A stretch of DNA of 64,000 bases from Paenibacillus ihumii (GTDB taxonomy: Bacteria > Bacillota > Bacilli > Paenibacillales > Paenibacillaceae), in assembly GCF_001403875.1 (NCBI RefSeq), contig NZ_LN884299.1, positions 2,046,117-2,110,116 of the forward strand, given 5' to 3'. Each line of letters starts with the position of its first letter. Position 1 is the stretch's first letter. This document shows positions 42,273-50,520 of the stretch, piece after piece. Made by a program: the position numbers and the translations under genes. The notes under the pieces were generated by a model. That model was not told where the DNA came from. It was given only the letters and a program-made list of their open reading frames with translations, and did no database searches.

Positions 42273-42860
42273 GGGGCTGTCCCCAAAGCAAACTTTACCA
42301 CCGGTTGCCCTTGATATGACCAAACACGCTCTCGGCCTCCGGCTACCCATGGTGTGACTAAACTCGCTCTCCACCTCCGGACGTCCAATGATGGGCCTAA
42401 ACACGCTCTCCATCTTCCTTTACGCCGATTATGAATCGCGGGTTTCTCGTTCTAAATGGAATTATAGTAGTTAGTTTCTGCGGCAAAGCAAGGAAAGCAG
42501 ATTTAAATGGATTTCATGTCGTTAAAAGATTGGAATTGTCCATTCTGGGCTGGATTGTTGATTTTAGATACATGAAATCCATCTACTCCCCTGAAAAATT
42601 TGTTTTGAGCAAAAATAGATACATGAATTCCATTTAGTGTTAGAGTTTTATAGCTTACTTTTAGCTTTATAGGTTACGTTCGAGCTGGATAGATTGTGTT
42701 CGAGTTCGACAGCTATGTTCGAGTTCAAAGTTCAATAACTTATCTAAGATGAGCTAAAATGGGGTGCAGGCAAGGGAGAAATCGATTCCCGCAGAAACAG
42801 ATAGCTTTTTCATAGAATGGGGCGCCCCTCGGTCATCTATGATGCCTTCTGGGACCGCCA
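42273..42860 (+). repeat. Long non-coding repeat element, copy 2 (MITE-like)
   Basis: About 588 bp, homologous to 31900-32733 and in the same orientation. The left end is GGGGCTGTCCCCAAAGC and the right end CTTCTGGGACCGCC. It has only three of the 37-38-bp units (42303-42415). The unique core is nearly identical, including the 13-bp inverted repeat (42507-42519 with 42570-42582). The 20-bp array is shorter and more decayed (42640-42722). The conserved tail is 'GTTCAATAACTTATCTAAGA' and beyond. No gene is seen within. Confidence 0.82.
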
Positions 42861-42863
42861 GAT

Positions 42864-42890
42864 AGCCGCAAAACTTTGCGGCTTTTTCTT
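42864..42890. terminator. Rho-independent terminator
   Basis: A perfect 9-bp stem (AGCCGCAAA at 42864-42872 with TTTGCGGCT at 42875-42883) is followed by TTTTCTT. It directly follows repeat copy 2 and would end any transcript from lutC or the repeat before the lgt-like operon. Confidence 0.82.
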
Positions 42891-42906
42891 TTTCATTTTT
42901 CTTCGG

Positions 42907-42978
42907 ACTTGGTAAGATGTGTATACTTGGTAAGATGTGTATACTTGGTAAGATGTGTATACTTGGTAAGATGTGTAT
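42907..42978. repeat. Perfect 18-bp tandem repeat, 4 copies
   Basis: Four identical units (ACTTGGTAAGATGTGTAT) are followed at once by a TATAAT at 42976-42981, about 80 bp upstream of the lgt-like start. Each junction creates TGTATACTTGG. Perfect identity suggests recent expansion. It lies in the probable promoter region of the downstream operon. Confidence 0.92.
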
Positions 42979-43058
42979 AATGGAAGAAAGCGGTTCAAAA
43001 GGATCCAGCCTATCTTTAATCGATGGGGGATAGTTTTATAGGAACAGGGGGCACAGTA

Positions 43059-43835
43059 TTGGAATTTCCCGTCTATATACATATTGGAAGCTGGCGAATT
43101 CATCCTCATTTCTTATTTGAATCGCTGGCCTACTTCATCGGCTTCCGCATTTACGTTTGGCGCCGCAAGAAAAGCGATATCTCGGTCATTAACATGTTCT
43201 GGCTTGTCGCCGGCGCGGCTATCGGTGCAGCTCTCGGCTCGAAGCTGCTGTATTGGCTGGAGTCCCCGGAATGGCTGCTGTCGATTTCCGAGCACTGGCG
43301 AGAGCTGCTGGCGGGAAAAACGATCGTCGGCGGTTTGCTGGGAGGACTGATCGGCGTGGAGCTGACGAAAAAACTCGTAGGCATCACTCGCTCTACCGGA
43401 GACGAATTTGCGTTCCCCTTGATGATCGCGATGGCGATCGGGCGGGTGGGCTGTTTTTTAACCGGACTGGATGATCATACCCATGGAACGCCTACGAATT
43501 GGATCACGGGGTTCGACTACGGTGACGGGGTAATGAGGCATCCGGCGCAATTATATGAAATTGGATTTTTACTGCTTCTGGCGCTTGTATTATTTTCGGC
43601 GAAAAAGATGAGCGCTACACGCGGAGGACTGCCAAACGGCATAATATACATCTGGTTCATGTTCGGTTATCTAGCCTTCCGTTTTGCAATTGACTTCATC
43701 AAGCCGACGCCCCATCCTTACCTCGGGCTCAATAATATTCAGCTTGCTTGCGTGCTCGGCATGATTTATTTTGCTTATCGCATGATTCAGGTTAACCGTA
43801 CTGCGAATCTTCTGAAAGGGAGCCATGCCTCATGA
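43059..43835 (+). CDS. Divergent Lgt-like membrane protein
   Basis: A 258-residue membrane protein with about seven hydrophobic segments, related to prolipoprotein diacylglyceryl transferase ('EFPVYIHIGSWRIHPH', 'RHPAQLYEIGFLLLLA', 'FGYLAFRFAIDFIKP'). The Lgt signature usually read as GRxGNFxNGE is 'GRVGCFLTGLDD', lacking the Asn and Glu. The His-Gly-Gly of the active loop is 'TIVGGLLGG'. It is therefore probably a paralog with a changed reaction rather than the housekeeping Lgt. TTG 43059 follows AGGGGGC; ATG 43023 lacks a ribosome site. Its stop overlaps the radical SAM start by 4 nt. Confidence 0.75.
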   Translation: MEFPVYIHIGSWRIHPHFLFESLAYFIGFRIYVWRRKKSDISVINMFWLVAGAAIGAALGSKLLYWLESPEWLLSISEHWRELLAGKTIVGGLLGGLIGVELTKKLVGITRSTGDEFAFPLMIAMAIGRVGCFLTGLDDHTHGTPTNWITGFDYGDGVMRHPAQLYEIGFLLLLALVLFSAKKMSATRGGLPNGIIYIWFMFGYLAFRFAIDFIKPTPHPYLGLNNIQLACVLGMIYFAYRMIQVNRTANLLKGSHAS

Positions 43836-45247
43836 CCACCAAAAATCGGCCGTATTTATTCTATGAGCTGACCAACAGCATTTGCTCGAAGTGTCTGAAA
43901 AAAGTAGAAGCCAAGGTCATTATTGAGAATGACCGTGTTTACTTGTCGAAATACTGCTTTGAGCATGGCCGGGAAAAAGTGCTGATCTCCACCGACGTGG
44001 AGTACTACAAGCGCTGCCGCGAGTTCATCAAGCCCTCGGAAATGCCGCTGCACTGGAACACGCCCATCCGCTACGGCTGCCCCTATGATTGCGGCTTGTG
44101 TCCGGATCATGAGCAGCACAGCTGCCTGTCCATCGTCGAAATCATCGACCAATGCAATTTGAAATGCCCGATTTGCTATGCCGACTCTTCCCCGGAGAAG
44201 AAGCTGTGGCGCTCTCTGGAGGAGGTTGAACGGATGCTGGATGCTGTCGTGCGGAACGAGGGCGAGCCGGATATCGTGCAGATCAGCGGAGGGGAGCCGA
44301 CGATTCATCCGCAGTTTTTTGAAATTCTGGATTTGGCCAAAAGCAAGCCGATCAAGCACCTGATGGTCAACACAAACGGCATCCGCATCGCGCAGGATCG
44401 GGAGTTCGTGAAGCGGCTGGCCGGATATTTGCCCGGCTTTGAGCTGTATTTGCAGTTTGACAGCTTTGAGAAGGAGGTGCTTCAGGAGCTGCGCGGCGCC
44501 GACCTGCGGCAGATTCGCGAGAAAGCGATTGCACACCTGAATGAGTTCAATATTTCAACGACGCTCGTAGTCACGCTGAAAAAAGGGTTGAACGATCACG
44601 AGATTGGAGATATTATCCAATACGGCCTCAAGCAGCGAGCGGTTCGCGGCGTGACTTTTCAGCCGATCCAGGCGGCGGGACGGACAGAGGATTTTGATCC
44701 CGCCAAGGATCGATTAACGCTGAGCGAGGTCAGACAATCGATAATTGATCAGTCCGGCGTATTCGAAGCCGAGGATATGCTGCCGGTTCCTTGCCACCCG
44801 GACAGCCTGGCGATGGGCTACGCGCTGAAGCTGAATGACGGAGTTGTCCCTTTAACGCGGATGATGGACCCGCAAATATTGCTTGAGGGCGGGCGCAACA
44901 CCATCGTGTTCGAGCAGGATCAAAGCCTTAAGCAGCGCGTATTTGAGCTGTTCTCGACCAATCATTCGCCGGAATCGTCAGCGATGTCTCTGAAAAGTCT
45001 GCTATGCTGCTTGCCGTTCGTGCAGGTGCCTGAGACGATTAGCTATGATAACGTGTTCCGCGTGATTATTATGCAATTCCTTGATCCGTATCATTTCGAT
45101 GTTCGTTCTGTCAAGAAATCCTGTGTGCATATCGTACACCCAGACGGAAGAATCATTCCTTTTGATACATATAATATTTTTTATCGGGGTGACCTGGAGG
45201 AGCGGCTGCAGGCCATCCAGGCCGAATGGGAAGGAGCCAAAGCATGA
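43832..45247 (+). CDS. Cysteine-rich radical SAM enzyme resembling the MJ0619/Tes family
   Basis: A 471-residue radical SAM protein. The SAM-cluster motif is 'CNLKCPICYA' (Cys108, 112, 115), followed by 'ISGGEPTIHPQFFEIL'. It is preceded by an unusual N-terminal set of cysteines: Cys18/21, Cys42 ('KYCFEHG'), Cys62 and 'GCPYDCGLCPDHEQHSC' (83, 87, 90, 98). This layout resembles the MJ0619-type enzymes, of which archaeal Tes/GDGT-MAS joins lipid chains by C-C bonds. Overlap with an Lgt-like lipid enzyme supports a lipid-related role (inference). It could instead be another member of the broad MoaA-like group. Confidence 0.78.
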   Translation: MTTKNRPYLFYELTNSICSKCLKKVEAKVIIENDRVYLSKYCFEHGREKVLISTDVEYYKRCREFIKPSEMPLHWNTPIRYGCPYDCGLCPDHEQHSCLSIVEIIDQCNLKCPICYADSSPEKKLWRSLEEVERMLDAVVRNEGEPDIVQISGGEPTIHPQFFEILDLAKSKPIKHLMVNTNGIRIAQDREFVKRLAGYLPGFELYLQFDSFEKEVLQELRGADLRQIREKAIAHLNEFNISTTLVVTLKKGLNDHEIGDIIQYGLKQRAVRGVTFQPIQAAGRTEDFDPAKDRLTLSEVRQSIIDQSGVFEAEDMLPVPCHPDSLAMGYALKLNDGVVPLTRMMDPQILLEGGRNTIVFEQDQSLKQRVFELFSTNHSPESSAMSLKSLLCCLPFVQVPETISYDNVFRVIIMQFLDPYHFDVRSVKKSCVHIVHPDGRIIPFDTYNIFYRGDLEERLQAIQAEWEGAKA

Positions 45248-45627
45248 GCGAAGATCCTGAAGAGCGGGAACGTGATGACCTTCCTGCTGATGGTGAAGGG
45301 CAGAAAGAAAGGACAGAGTCCGCCGAGAGCCCAGCGGGTTTAGATGAGCAACCGGTGGAGGTTAAGGAGCAGAATCCGCCGGCCCGTGTCCATTCTGCGG
45401 AGGTGTTCAAGGGCATCGGGATCCTGCTCTTGCTTCATCTGCTGCTGATATTTGTACCCCTATCCTACTTTTTTATCGGCATCGTCCAAATCATTTATTT
45501 AGTCCCGGCTGTGACGCTGGCCTTTGTCCTAAAGCGGGTCGGCATAGGGCAGGGGCTGCTGATTGGCGGAGCCGTTACCTTTCTGCTCAATGCGGCGTGC
45601 TTCGGCGTGCTTATATTTGGCTCTTAG
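45244..45627 (+). CDS. Small membrane protein with acidic N-terminus
   Basis: A 127-residue protein. An acidic, disordered-looking N-terminus (about 1-55, rich in Glu, Asp, Pro) is followed by three hydrophobic helices ('GILLLLHLLLIFVPLSYFFI', 'IIYLVPAVTLAFVL', 'GLLIGGAVTFLLNAACFGVL'). ATG 45244 follows GGAAGGAGC and overlaps the radical SAM stop by 4 nt, so the three genes 43059-45627 form one coupled operon. Possibly an accessory or membrane anchor for the radical SAM protein. Family not recognised. Confidence 0.65.
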   Translation: MSEDPEERERDDLPADGEGQKERTESAESPAGLDEQPVEVKEQNPPARVHSAEVFKGIGILLLLHLLLIFVPLSYFFIGIVQIIYLVPAVTLAFVLKRVGIGQGLLIGGAVTFLLNAACFGVLIFGS

Positions 45628-45738
45628 GCTGCCTCTGTTATATCTCTGCCATTCCTTTATTATTCATTTCTCAGCTTATAGACTATAATATCCATAGAAA
45701 TGAAGGGGGATTGGTATGCTCGTTATAAGGAGATTGGT

Positions 45739-46842
45739 ATGTTCGCTATAATAGGTATAACTGCACTCATTCTTTACGGCTTGCTAGTATTCTATGTCGG
45801 CCGCAGCTGCTGGAGCTGGATAAGAGGAAAAGCGCCGTTTTGGTTCAAGTATGTATACATAGGACTCATAGTGCTGCTGTCCACTTCTTTTCTCTTAGGC
45901 AGAATAGGAGAGGGTCTGGTGATGTTCCAGATACTTGGGGCCTATTGGATGGCCGTATTCTGTCTTCTGCTGCTCGTGCTGCCCGTCGTTCATGTCGGCC
46001 TGTGGCTGCTCCGGCTGACCAAGCTATCGCGCTCCACAGCCCAGACTGGGGTAGGACTGGCCGTGCTGGTTACGCTACTGGCAGCTATCGCTTATGGAAC
46101 TTTTAACGCCTATAGTCCGGTTGTCCGGGAATATCACGTAGACATTCCCAAGCCTAATCCAGTGGCCCGGCAATTGAACATTGTGATGGCGGCGGACATG
46201 CATTTCGGGCAATTGTCGGGAAGGCAGCATGCGGTGCGGCTGGTGGAGCGAATCAACGCGCTGAAGCCGGACATCGTTCTCTTTCCGGGCGATATCGTGG
46301 ACGATGATCTCCGTCCTTATGAGGAGAAGGGGATCGATGATATTCTCAGCGGCATCTCGGCAAGATACGGCGTATATGCCGTCTTAGGCAACCATGACCG
46401 CTGTCAGGGGCAGATGGATCATTTCATCGATGTGCTTGAGCAGGGAAATATGACGATTCTGTACGATGAGGCGGTGACGATCGACGACAGCTTCATACTG
46501 ATCGGCCGCAAGGATCGGATTGATCGGGAACGTGCGCCTTTGAGCGAGCTTGTTGCAGGGCTGGATGCTTCAAAGCCGCTTATCCTGCTGGATCACCAGC
46601 CCTATGATCTGGATATCGCCGAGCAGCAGGGGATCGATCTGATGCTGTCAGGGCACACGCATCGGGGGCAAATCGCGCCTGCGCATCTCATTACCGGTCT
46701 GTTGTTCGAGAATGACTGGGGTTATTTGCAGAAGGGGAGCCTGCATTCCATCGTGACCTCCGGCTTCGGCTTTTGGGGACCGCCGATCCGGATGGGCAGC
46801 CGATCCGAAATCGTGCAAATCCAGGTCAACTTTTTGGAATGA
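45739..46842 (+). CDS. Membrane-bound metallophosphoesterase (YkuE/YaeI-like)
   Basis: A 367-residue protein with about four N-terminal membrane helices (1-130) and a calcineurin-like phosphoesterase domain. The motifs are 'IVMAADMHFGQLSG', 'VLFPGDIVDDDL', 'YAVLGNHDRCQG', 'LILLDHQP' and 'LMLSGHTHRGQIAP'. Relatives act on lipids or cell-surface phosphodiesters. ATG 45739 follows AAGGAGATTGG. The ribosome site and start are duplicated just upstream (45711-45720), creating an out-of-frame 11-codon frame. It lies 110 bp after the radical SAM operon and may be linked functionally. Confidence 0.85.
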   Translation: MFAIIGITALILYGLLVFYVGRSCWSWIRGKAPFWFKYVYIGLIVLLSTSFLLGRIGEGLVMFQILGAYWMAVFCLLLLVLPVVHVGLWLLRLTKLSRSTAQTGVGLAVLVTLLAAIAYGTFNAYSPVVREYHVDIPKPNPVARQLNIVMAADMHFGQLSGRQHAVRLVERINALKPDIVLFPGDIVDDDLRPYEEKGIDDILSGISARYGVYAVLGNHDRCQGQMDHFIDVLEQGNMTILYDEAVTIDDSFILIGRKDRIDRERAPLSELVAGLDASKPLILLDHQPYDLDIAEQQGIDLMLSGHTHRGQIAPAHLITGLLFENDWGYLQKGSLHSIVTSGFGFWGPPIRMGSRSEIVQIQVNFLE

Positions 46843-47323
46843 CCAAACAAAGCTGCCGAGATTCTCGGCAGCGGATGGGGTGAGAGACCGTTCAAGGTTT
46901 CTTTGTTATCTCCAAGAAATGATTTAATTTCGTATTAGTGTAGAATTGCAGCGGGCAAGAGCAGAGTTTAGTCTGAATAACAACACGAGAGCAATTAGTT
47001 GATAATAAAACTAATCATGTTAATTATATAGACATAAAGCCGGACTATTGTACTATTACCCCTAGTAACATCGACAAAATAAGAATATTCATAGTAAGTT
47101 CATGAATTAGCAACTTCGTTAATTAAGCTCCCTAGCGGGCGTTAAAACGTGTACTTCGCCGATGGCGAAGTTTTTTTGTGTATGGATAAAATATGGTAGG
47201 GCAACAGACGTTGAATTAAGACGCTGGAAGCAAAGGATTAACCACATTATAATGCTGATACCTATCTTGTTGCCAAGAAATAAGGCTGTATACACGATTT
47301 CAATAGAATAGATAATTTAAGTT
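46843..47323. other. Intergenic region with hairpins but no gene
   Basis: No convincing coding frame lies here. A perfect 9-bp hairpin (GCTGCCGAG at 46852-46860 with 46864-46872) without a T tract follows the phosphoesterase gene. An orphan terminator lies at 47153-47177. The rest is AT-rich. A small RNA ending at 47177 is possible. Confidence 0.5.
47153..47177 (+). terminator. Orphan Rho-independent terminator
   Basis: A perfect 8-bp stem (ACTTCGCC at 47153-47160 with GGCGAAGT at 47164-47171) is followed by seven Ts. It is 310 bp past the nearest upstream gene. AACTTCG at 47112-47118 could pair with the descending arm as a competing structure, so a small RNA or leader is possible. Confidence 0.75.
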
Positions 47324-47352
47324 TTGACTTACCAGGAATTCCCCTATATAAT
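47324..47352 (+). promoter_or_regulatory. Sigma-A promoter of the siderophore uptake operon
   Basis: TTGACT (47324-47329) and a perfect TATAAT (47347-47352) have a 17-bp spacer. The Fur box begins 17 bp after the -10, at the expected transcription start. Confidence 0.85.
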
Positions 47353-47369
47353 AGCTAACAGATTAACAA

Positions 47370-47384
47370 TGATAATCATTATCA
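47370..47384 (+). promoter_or_regulatory. Fur box
   Basis: TGATAATCATTATCA is a perfect 7-1-7 Fur site of the Bacillus consensus, placed just downstream of the promoter -10. It predicts repression under iron sufficiency. Confidence 0.95.
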
Positions 47385-47428
47385 GTTAGTTCCAGGTTAT
47401 ATTATTATCTGAATTCTAGGGGGACATA

Positions 47429-48454
47429 ATGATGCACAGAAGGTTATTGAACGTTTTAATGATTATTTTTGTCATACTGGTAATGGCAGGCTGCGGAGCC
47501 AATCCAACAGGTAGCCTGGCGACGAATGGCAGCTCTACCGGCAATACAGCCGGCCCGAATACTAGCAGTGAACCCGCGGGCGAGCCTATTGTAGTGAAAG
47601 ATGCTAAAGGCGAGTTTAAACTGGATAAGCCTGCAAAGAAGGTTGTCGTGTTGGAGTGGACATTCACCGAAGATATTATTGCGCTCGGCATGCAGCCAGT
47701 GGGGAATGCCGATAACGAAAACTATAAAGTTTATGTAACTTCCGAAGCACCGTTAGATGAAAGCGTGACGGATGTAGGAATGCGCGGTGAACCGAATTTG
47801 GAGACGATCGCTGCGTTGAAACCAGATTTGATTATTGCTAATATGAACAGCCACGAAGCGATTTATGAACAATTGCAAGGCATTGCGCCGACATTGATTT
47901 TCAACTTGTATCCGCAAGAGGGTGAGGGTGATCAATATACGGTCATGGAGGATACATTTAAAACGATTGCAGCAGCCGTCGGCAAGACAGCGGAGGCAGA
48001 CAAGGTTCTCGCTGACTTGGATGCACATTATGCGGAGGCTAAAGAAAAGCTGGCTGCGGCAGGCAAGGATGGCTTTAACTACGTGCTGACACAAGCCTAC
48101 AGCTATCAAAACGCAGCCACACTACGACTTTTTACAAACAACTCACTTGCTGTACAAACTTTGGATCGTATTGGTATGAAAAATGACTGGACACCTGACA
48201 AATTCGAGCATTACGGATTCAGCTCGTCGACGGTTGAAGCGTTGCCAGCAGTTCAGGATACGAATCTGATCTACATCGTTCAGGAAGATGATAATATATT
48301 TTCGAATGAGCTGAAGGATAATTCCGTCTGGAATGGACTTACCTTTGTGAAGGAGAATCGCACCTATGCCTTGGACAGTGCCACATGGGTATTTGGTGGC
48401 CCAATTTCCTCCAAAGTTATTGTAGATGAAGTTGTAGCAACGTTAACGAAATGA
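47429..48454 (+). CDS. Iron-siderophore ABC transporter substrate-binding lipoprotein
   Basis: A 341-residue lipoprotein. The signal peptide ends in the lipobox 'LVMAGC'. A Ser/Gly/Asn/Thr-rich linker of about 35 residues follows, then the FecB/periplasmic-binding class III fold ('KPAKKVVVLEWTFTEDIIAL', 'EPNLETIAALKPDLIIANM', 'TFVKENRTYALDSATWVFGG'). It binds Fe-siderophores, probably of the citrate or hydroxamate type. AGGGGG precedes ATG 47429. It overlaps the permease by 4 nt and is Fur-regulated. Confidence 0.9.
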   Translation: MMHRRLLNVLMIIFVILVMAGCGANPTGSLATNGSSTGNTAGPNTSSEPAGEPIVVKDAKGEFKLDKPAKKVVVLEWTFTEDIIALGMQPVGNADNENYKVYVTSEAPLDESVTDVGMRGEPNLETIAALKPDLIIANMNSHEAIYEQLQGIAPTLIFNLYPQEGEGDQYTVMEDTFKTIAAAVGKTAEADKVLADLDAHYAEAKEKLAAAGKDGFNYVLTQAYSYQNAATLRLFTNNSLAVQTLDRIGMKNDWTPDKFEHYGFSSSTVEALPAVQDTNLIYIVQEDDNIFSNELKDNSVWNGLTFVKENRTYALDSATWVFGGPISSKVIVDEVVATLTK

Positions 48455-50520
48455 GCGTTATGATGAAGCGAATCCATAGCAAACAAGCCAAATCCAGAGT
48501 GACCTGGCCATTAATCGGAATATTTGGGGGCGGCATTGCCGTTCTCTTCGTTCTGTCTATCCTTAGCCTGGGCTTCGGGGAGGCAAAAATTCCAGCATCC
48601 GCTATAATGGACGGTTTACTGAACCGGCGCGATGTGATGGAGCATAATTTGCTCTGGGACATTCGGATGCCGCGCACGGTCATCGGACTTCTAGCCGGCG
48701 CTGCTCTTGCCGCGGCAGGGGCCTTGCTGCAAACAATTACGAGGAATCCGCTTGCAGCCTCAGATACACTAGGGATAAATGCGGGAGCTTACTTTATGGT
48801 GGTTCTCGGCATGGTTGCATTCCCTGCTGCACAACAGCAATTTCCATTTCTGCTTGCAGCTGCAGGAGGACTGCTAGCAGCCCTTGCTGCTTATATTTTA
48901 AGCGGGGGCAGAGGGGCCACGCCTGTAAGGCTGGCATTGTCAGGTATGATCGTGTCCATGGTGCTTGGCGCATTTACATCGGCTCTTCATATTTTCAATA
49001 GTACCAAAACGCAAAATTTATTCTTATGGGGCTCGGGTTCTTTAATCCAGTTGAATTGGGACGGTGTCCGTTTTGCTTGGCCTTTTATTCTGACCCTTGT
49101 TGCCGCGGCAATGTTTGCTGGCCGGCAATTCGATACGCTGGAGCTGGATGAGTCAACCGCGCGTTCACTAGGACAACGAGTAGATTTAACACGGGCAGCG
49201 GGTCTTGGGATGTCCGTCTTGATGGCTGCAATCGTCGTGAGCGTGGTCGGCCCGATCGGATTTGTCGGCCTGGTCGCTCCACATCTTGTCCGGCTTAGCG
49301 GCATCCGCAAGCATCGCTTGCTTATACCCGCAAGCGCTTTGTGGGGAGCGATTCTAATTACAGCGGCAGATACGCTTGCGCGAATGGTAAGGAGTAATGT
49401 GGGGGAGATGCCGATCGGTGCCGTAATGGCCATCATTGGCGGCCCTTGGCTCATCTGGCTGGTGCTTACCAAGGTGAAAAATATATCAGGATCTGGCGCA
49501 GGACAGTCATCCATGAGTGTAGGAGGAGCTGCAAAACGCATGAGCTTTGCTCCGACCGCGATTTATATGGTCCTGATCCTCCTTGCCACCATTGTAATTA
49601 GCTTATCTTTTGGTGGAACGAGAATACCGGTTGGCGAATTATTGGGCAGTCTTGCTGGCGGTGGAGATTCATCGTACTCCGTCCTGCTCAATTTACGGCT
49701 TCCGCGTACGCTTGTTGCGGCTTTAGGGGGTATTGCCCTTGCTGTTAGCGGTGTTTTAATTCAAAGCGCAGTTCGAAATCCGCTGGCCGATGCCTCGATC
49801 ATCGGTGTGACCGCAGGCGCTGGACTTGGCGCAATGATCGTGCTTGTGGCATGGCCAGCTCTGACGATAGTTGCCCTCCCTTTTGCTGCTATGGCGGGTG
49901 GAATCGTCGCTGCAGCCTTTGTATTCTTTCTGGCATGGCGCAAATCCTTGAGTCCATCCGTGCTCATTCTGCTTGGAATCGCTGTATCTGCCATCGGCTC
50001 TGCGGGAATCCAGGTCATGATTATTAAGGCAAGCCTTTGGAACACAAGTGCCTATATTTGGTTGACGGGTTCTACTTATGGCCGAGGCTGGAACCAGTTT
50101 TACAGCCTGTTCATCTTTTTAATGATACTCTTGCCGATTGCTTATTATTTAGCGCGAAAGTTCGATTTGCTGGCATTCGGCGATGAGAGCTCCATCGGCT
50201 TTGGTCTGCCGGTACGGGGAACGCGGCTAGCTGCGATGATTCTTGGGGTTTTACTTGCATCGGCAGCCGTTGCAAGCGTGGGGACGATTGGTTTCCTCGG
50301 TCTCATGGCCCCGCATGTCGTACGGATGATGATTGGGCATCATACAAGACGATCGATTATTTTGTCAGGACTGCTTGGGGGGCTACTGCTTGTTCTAGCC
50401 GATACGATCGGAAGATCGATTATGGCTCCGAAGGAAATTCCATCCGGTCTCATAATTATGTTGATTGGAGCGCCGTATTTCTTGTTTTTGATGTATCGTT
50501 CACTGCAGCAAAAAGGGTAG
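48451..50520 (+). CDS. Fused double-domain FecCD-type siderophore permease
   Basis: A 689-residue permease consisting of two FecCD domains in one chain, as in FhuB. Each half repeats the pattern: 'RMPRTVIGLLAGAALAAAGA' and 'RLPRTLVAALGGIALAVSGV', then 'NPLAASDTLGINAGA' and 'NPLADASIIGVTAGAGLG', and 'GFVGLVAPHLVRL' and 'GFLGLMAPHVVRM'. About 18-20 membrane helices are expected. No ATPase gene is present, so a shared FhuC/YusV-like ATPase elsewhere is implied. ATG 48451 overlaps the preceding stop (ATGA). Confidence 0.93.
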   Translation: MSVMMKRIHSKQAKSRVTWPLIGIFGGGIAVLFVLSILSLGFGEAKIPASAIMDGLLNRRDVMEHNLLWDIRMPRTVIGLLAGAALAAAGALLQTITRNPLAASDTLGINAGAYFMVVLGMVAFPAAQQQFPFLLAAAGGLLAALAAYILSGGRGATPVRLALSGMIVSMVLGAFTSALHIFNSTKTQNLFLWGSGSLIQLNWDGVRFAWPFILTLVAAAMFAGRQFDTLELDESTARSLGQRVDLTRAAGLGMSVLMAAIVVSVVGPIGFVGLVAPHLVRLSGIRKHRLLIPASALWGAILITAADTLARMVRSNVGEMPIGAVMAIIGGPWLIWLVLTKVKNISGSGAGQSSMSVGGAAKRMSFAPTAIYMVLILLATIVISLSFGGTRIPVGELLGSLAGGGDSSYSVLLNLRLPRTLVAALGGIALAVSGVLIQSAVRNPLADASIIGVTAGAGLGAMIVLVAWPALTIVALPFAAMAGGIVAAAFVFFLAWRKSLSPSVLILLGIAVSAIGSAGIQVMIIKASLWNTSAYIWLTGSTYGRGWNQFYSLFIFLMILLPIAYYLARKFDLLAFGDESSIGFGLPVRGTRLAAMILGVLLASAAVASVGTIGFLGLMAPHVVRMMIGHHTRRSIILSGLLGGLLLVLADTIGRSIMAPKEIPSGLIIMLIGAPYFLFLMYRSLQQKG

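Noticed and set aside
42431..42637. Short open frame inside repeat copy 2
   Set aside because: The equivalent sequence in copy 1 does not keep the frame, and the start lacks a ribosome site.
42837..43109. Minus-strand frame with four YTSYQV repeats
   Set aside because: The peptide repeat is only the translation of the 18-bp tandem DNA repeat; it overlaps a terminator and the start of the lgt-like gene.
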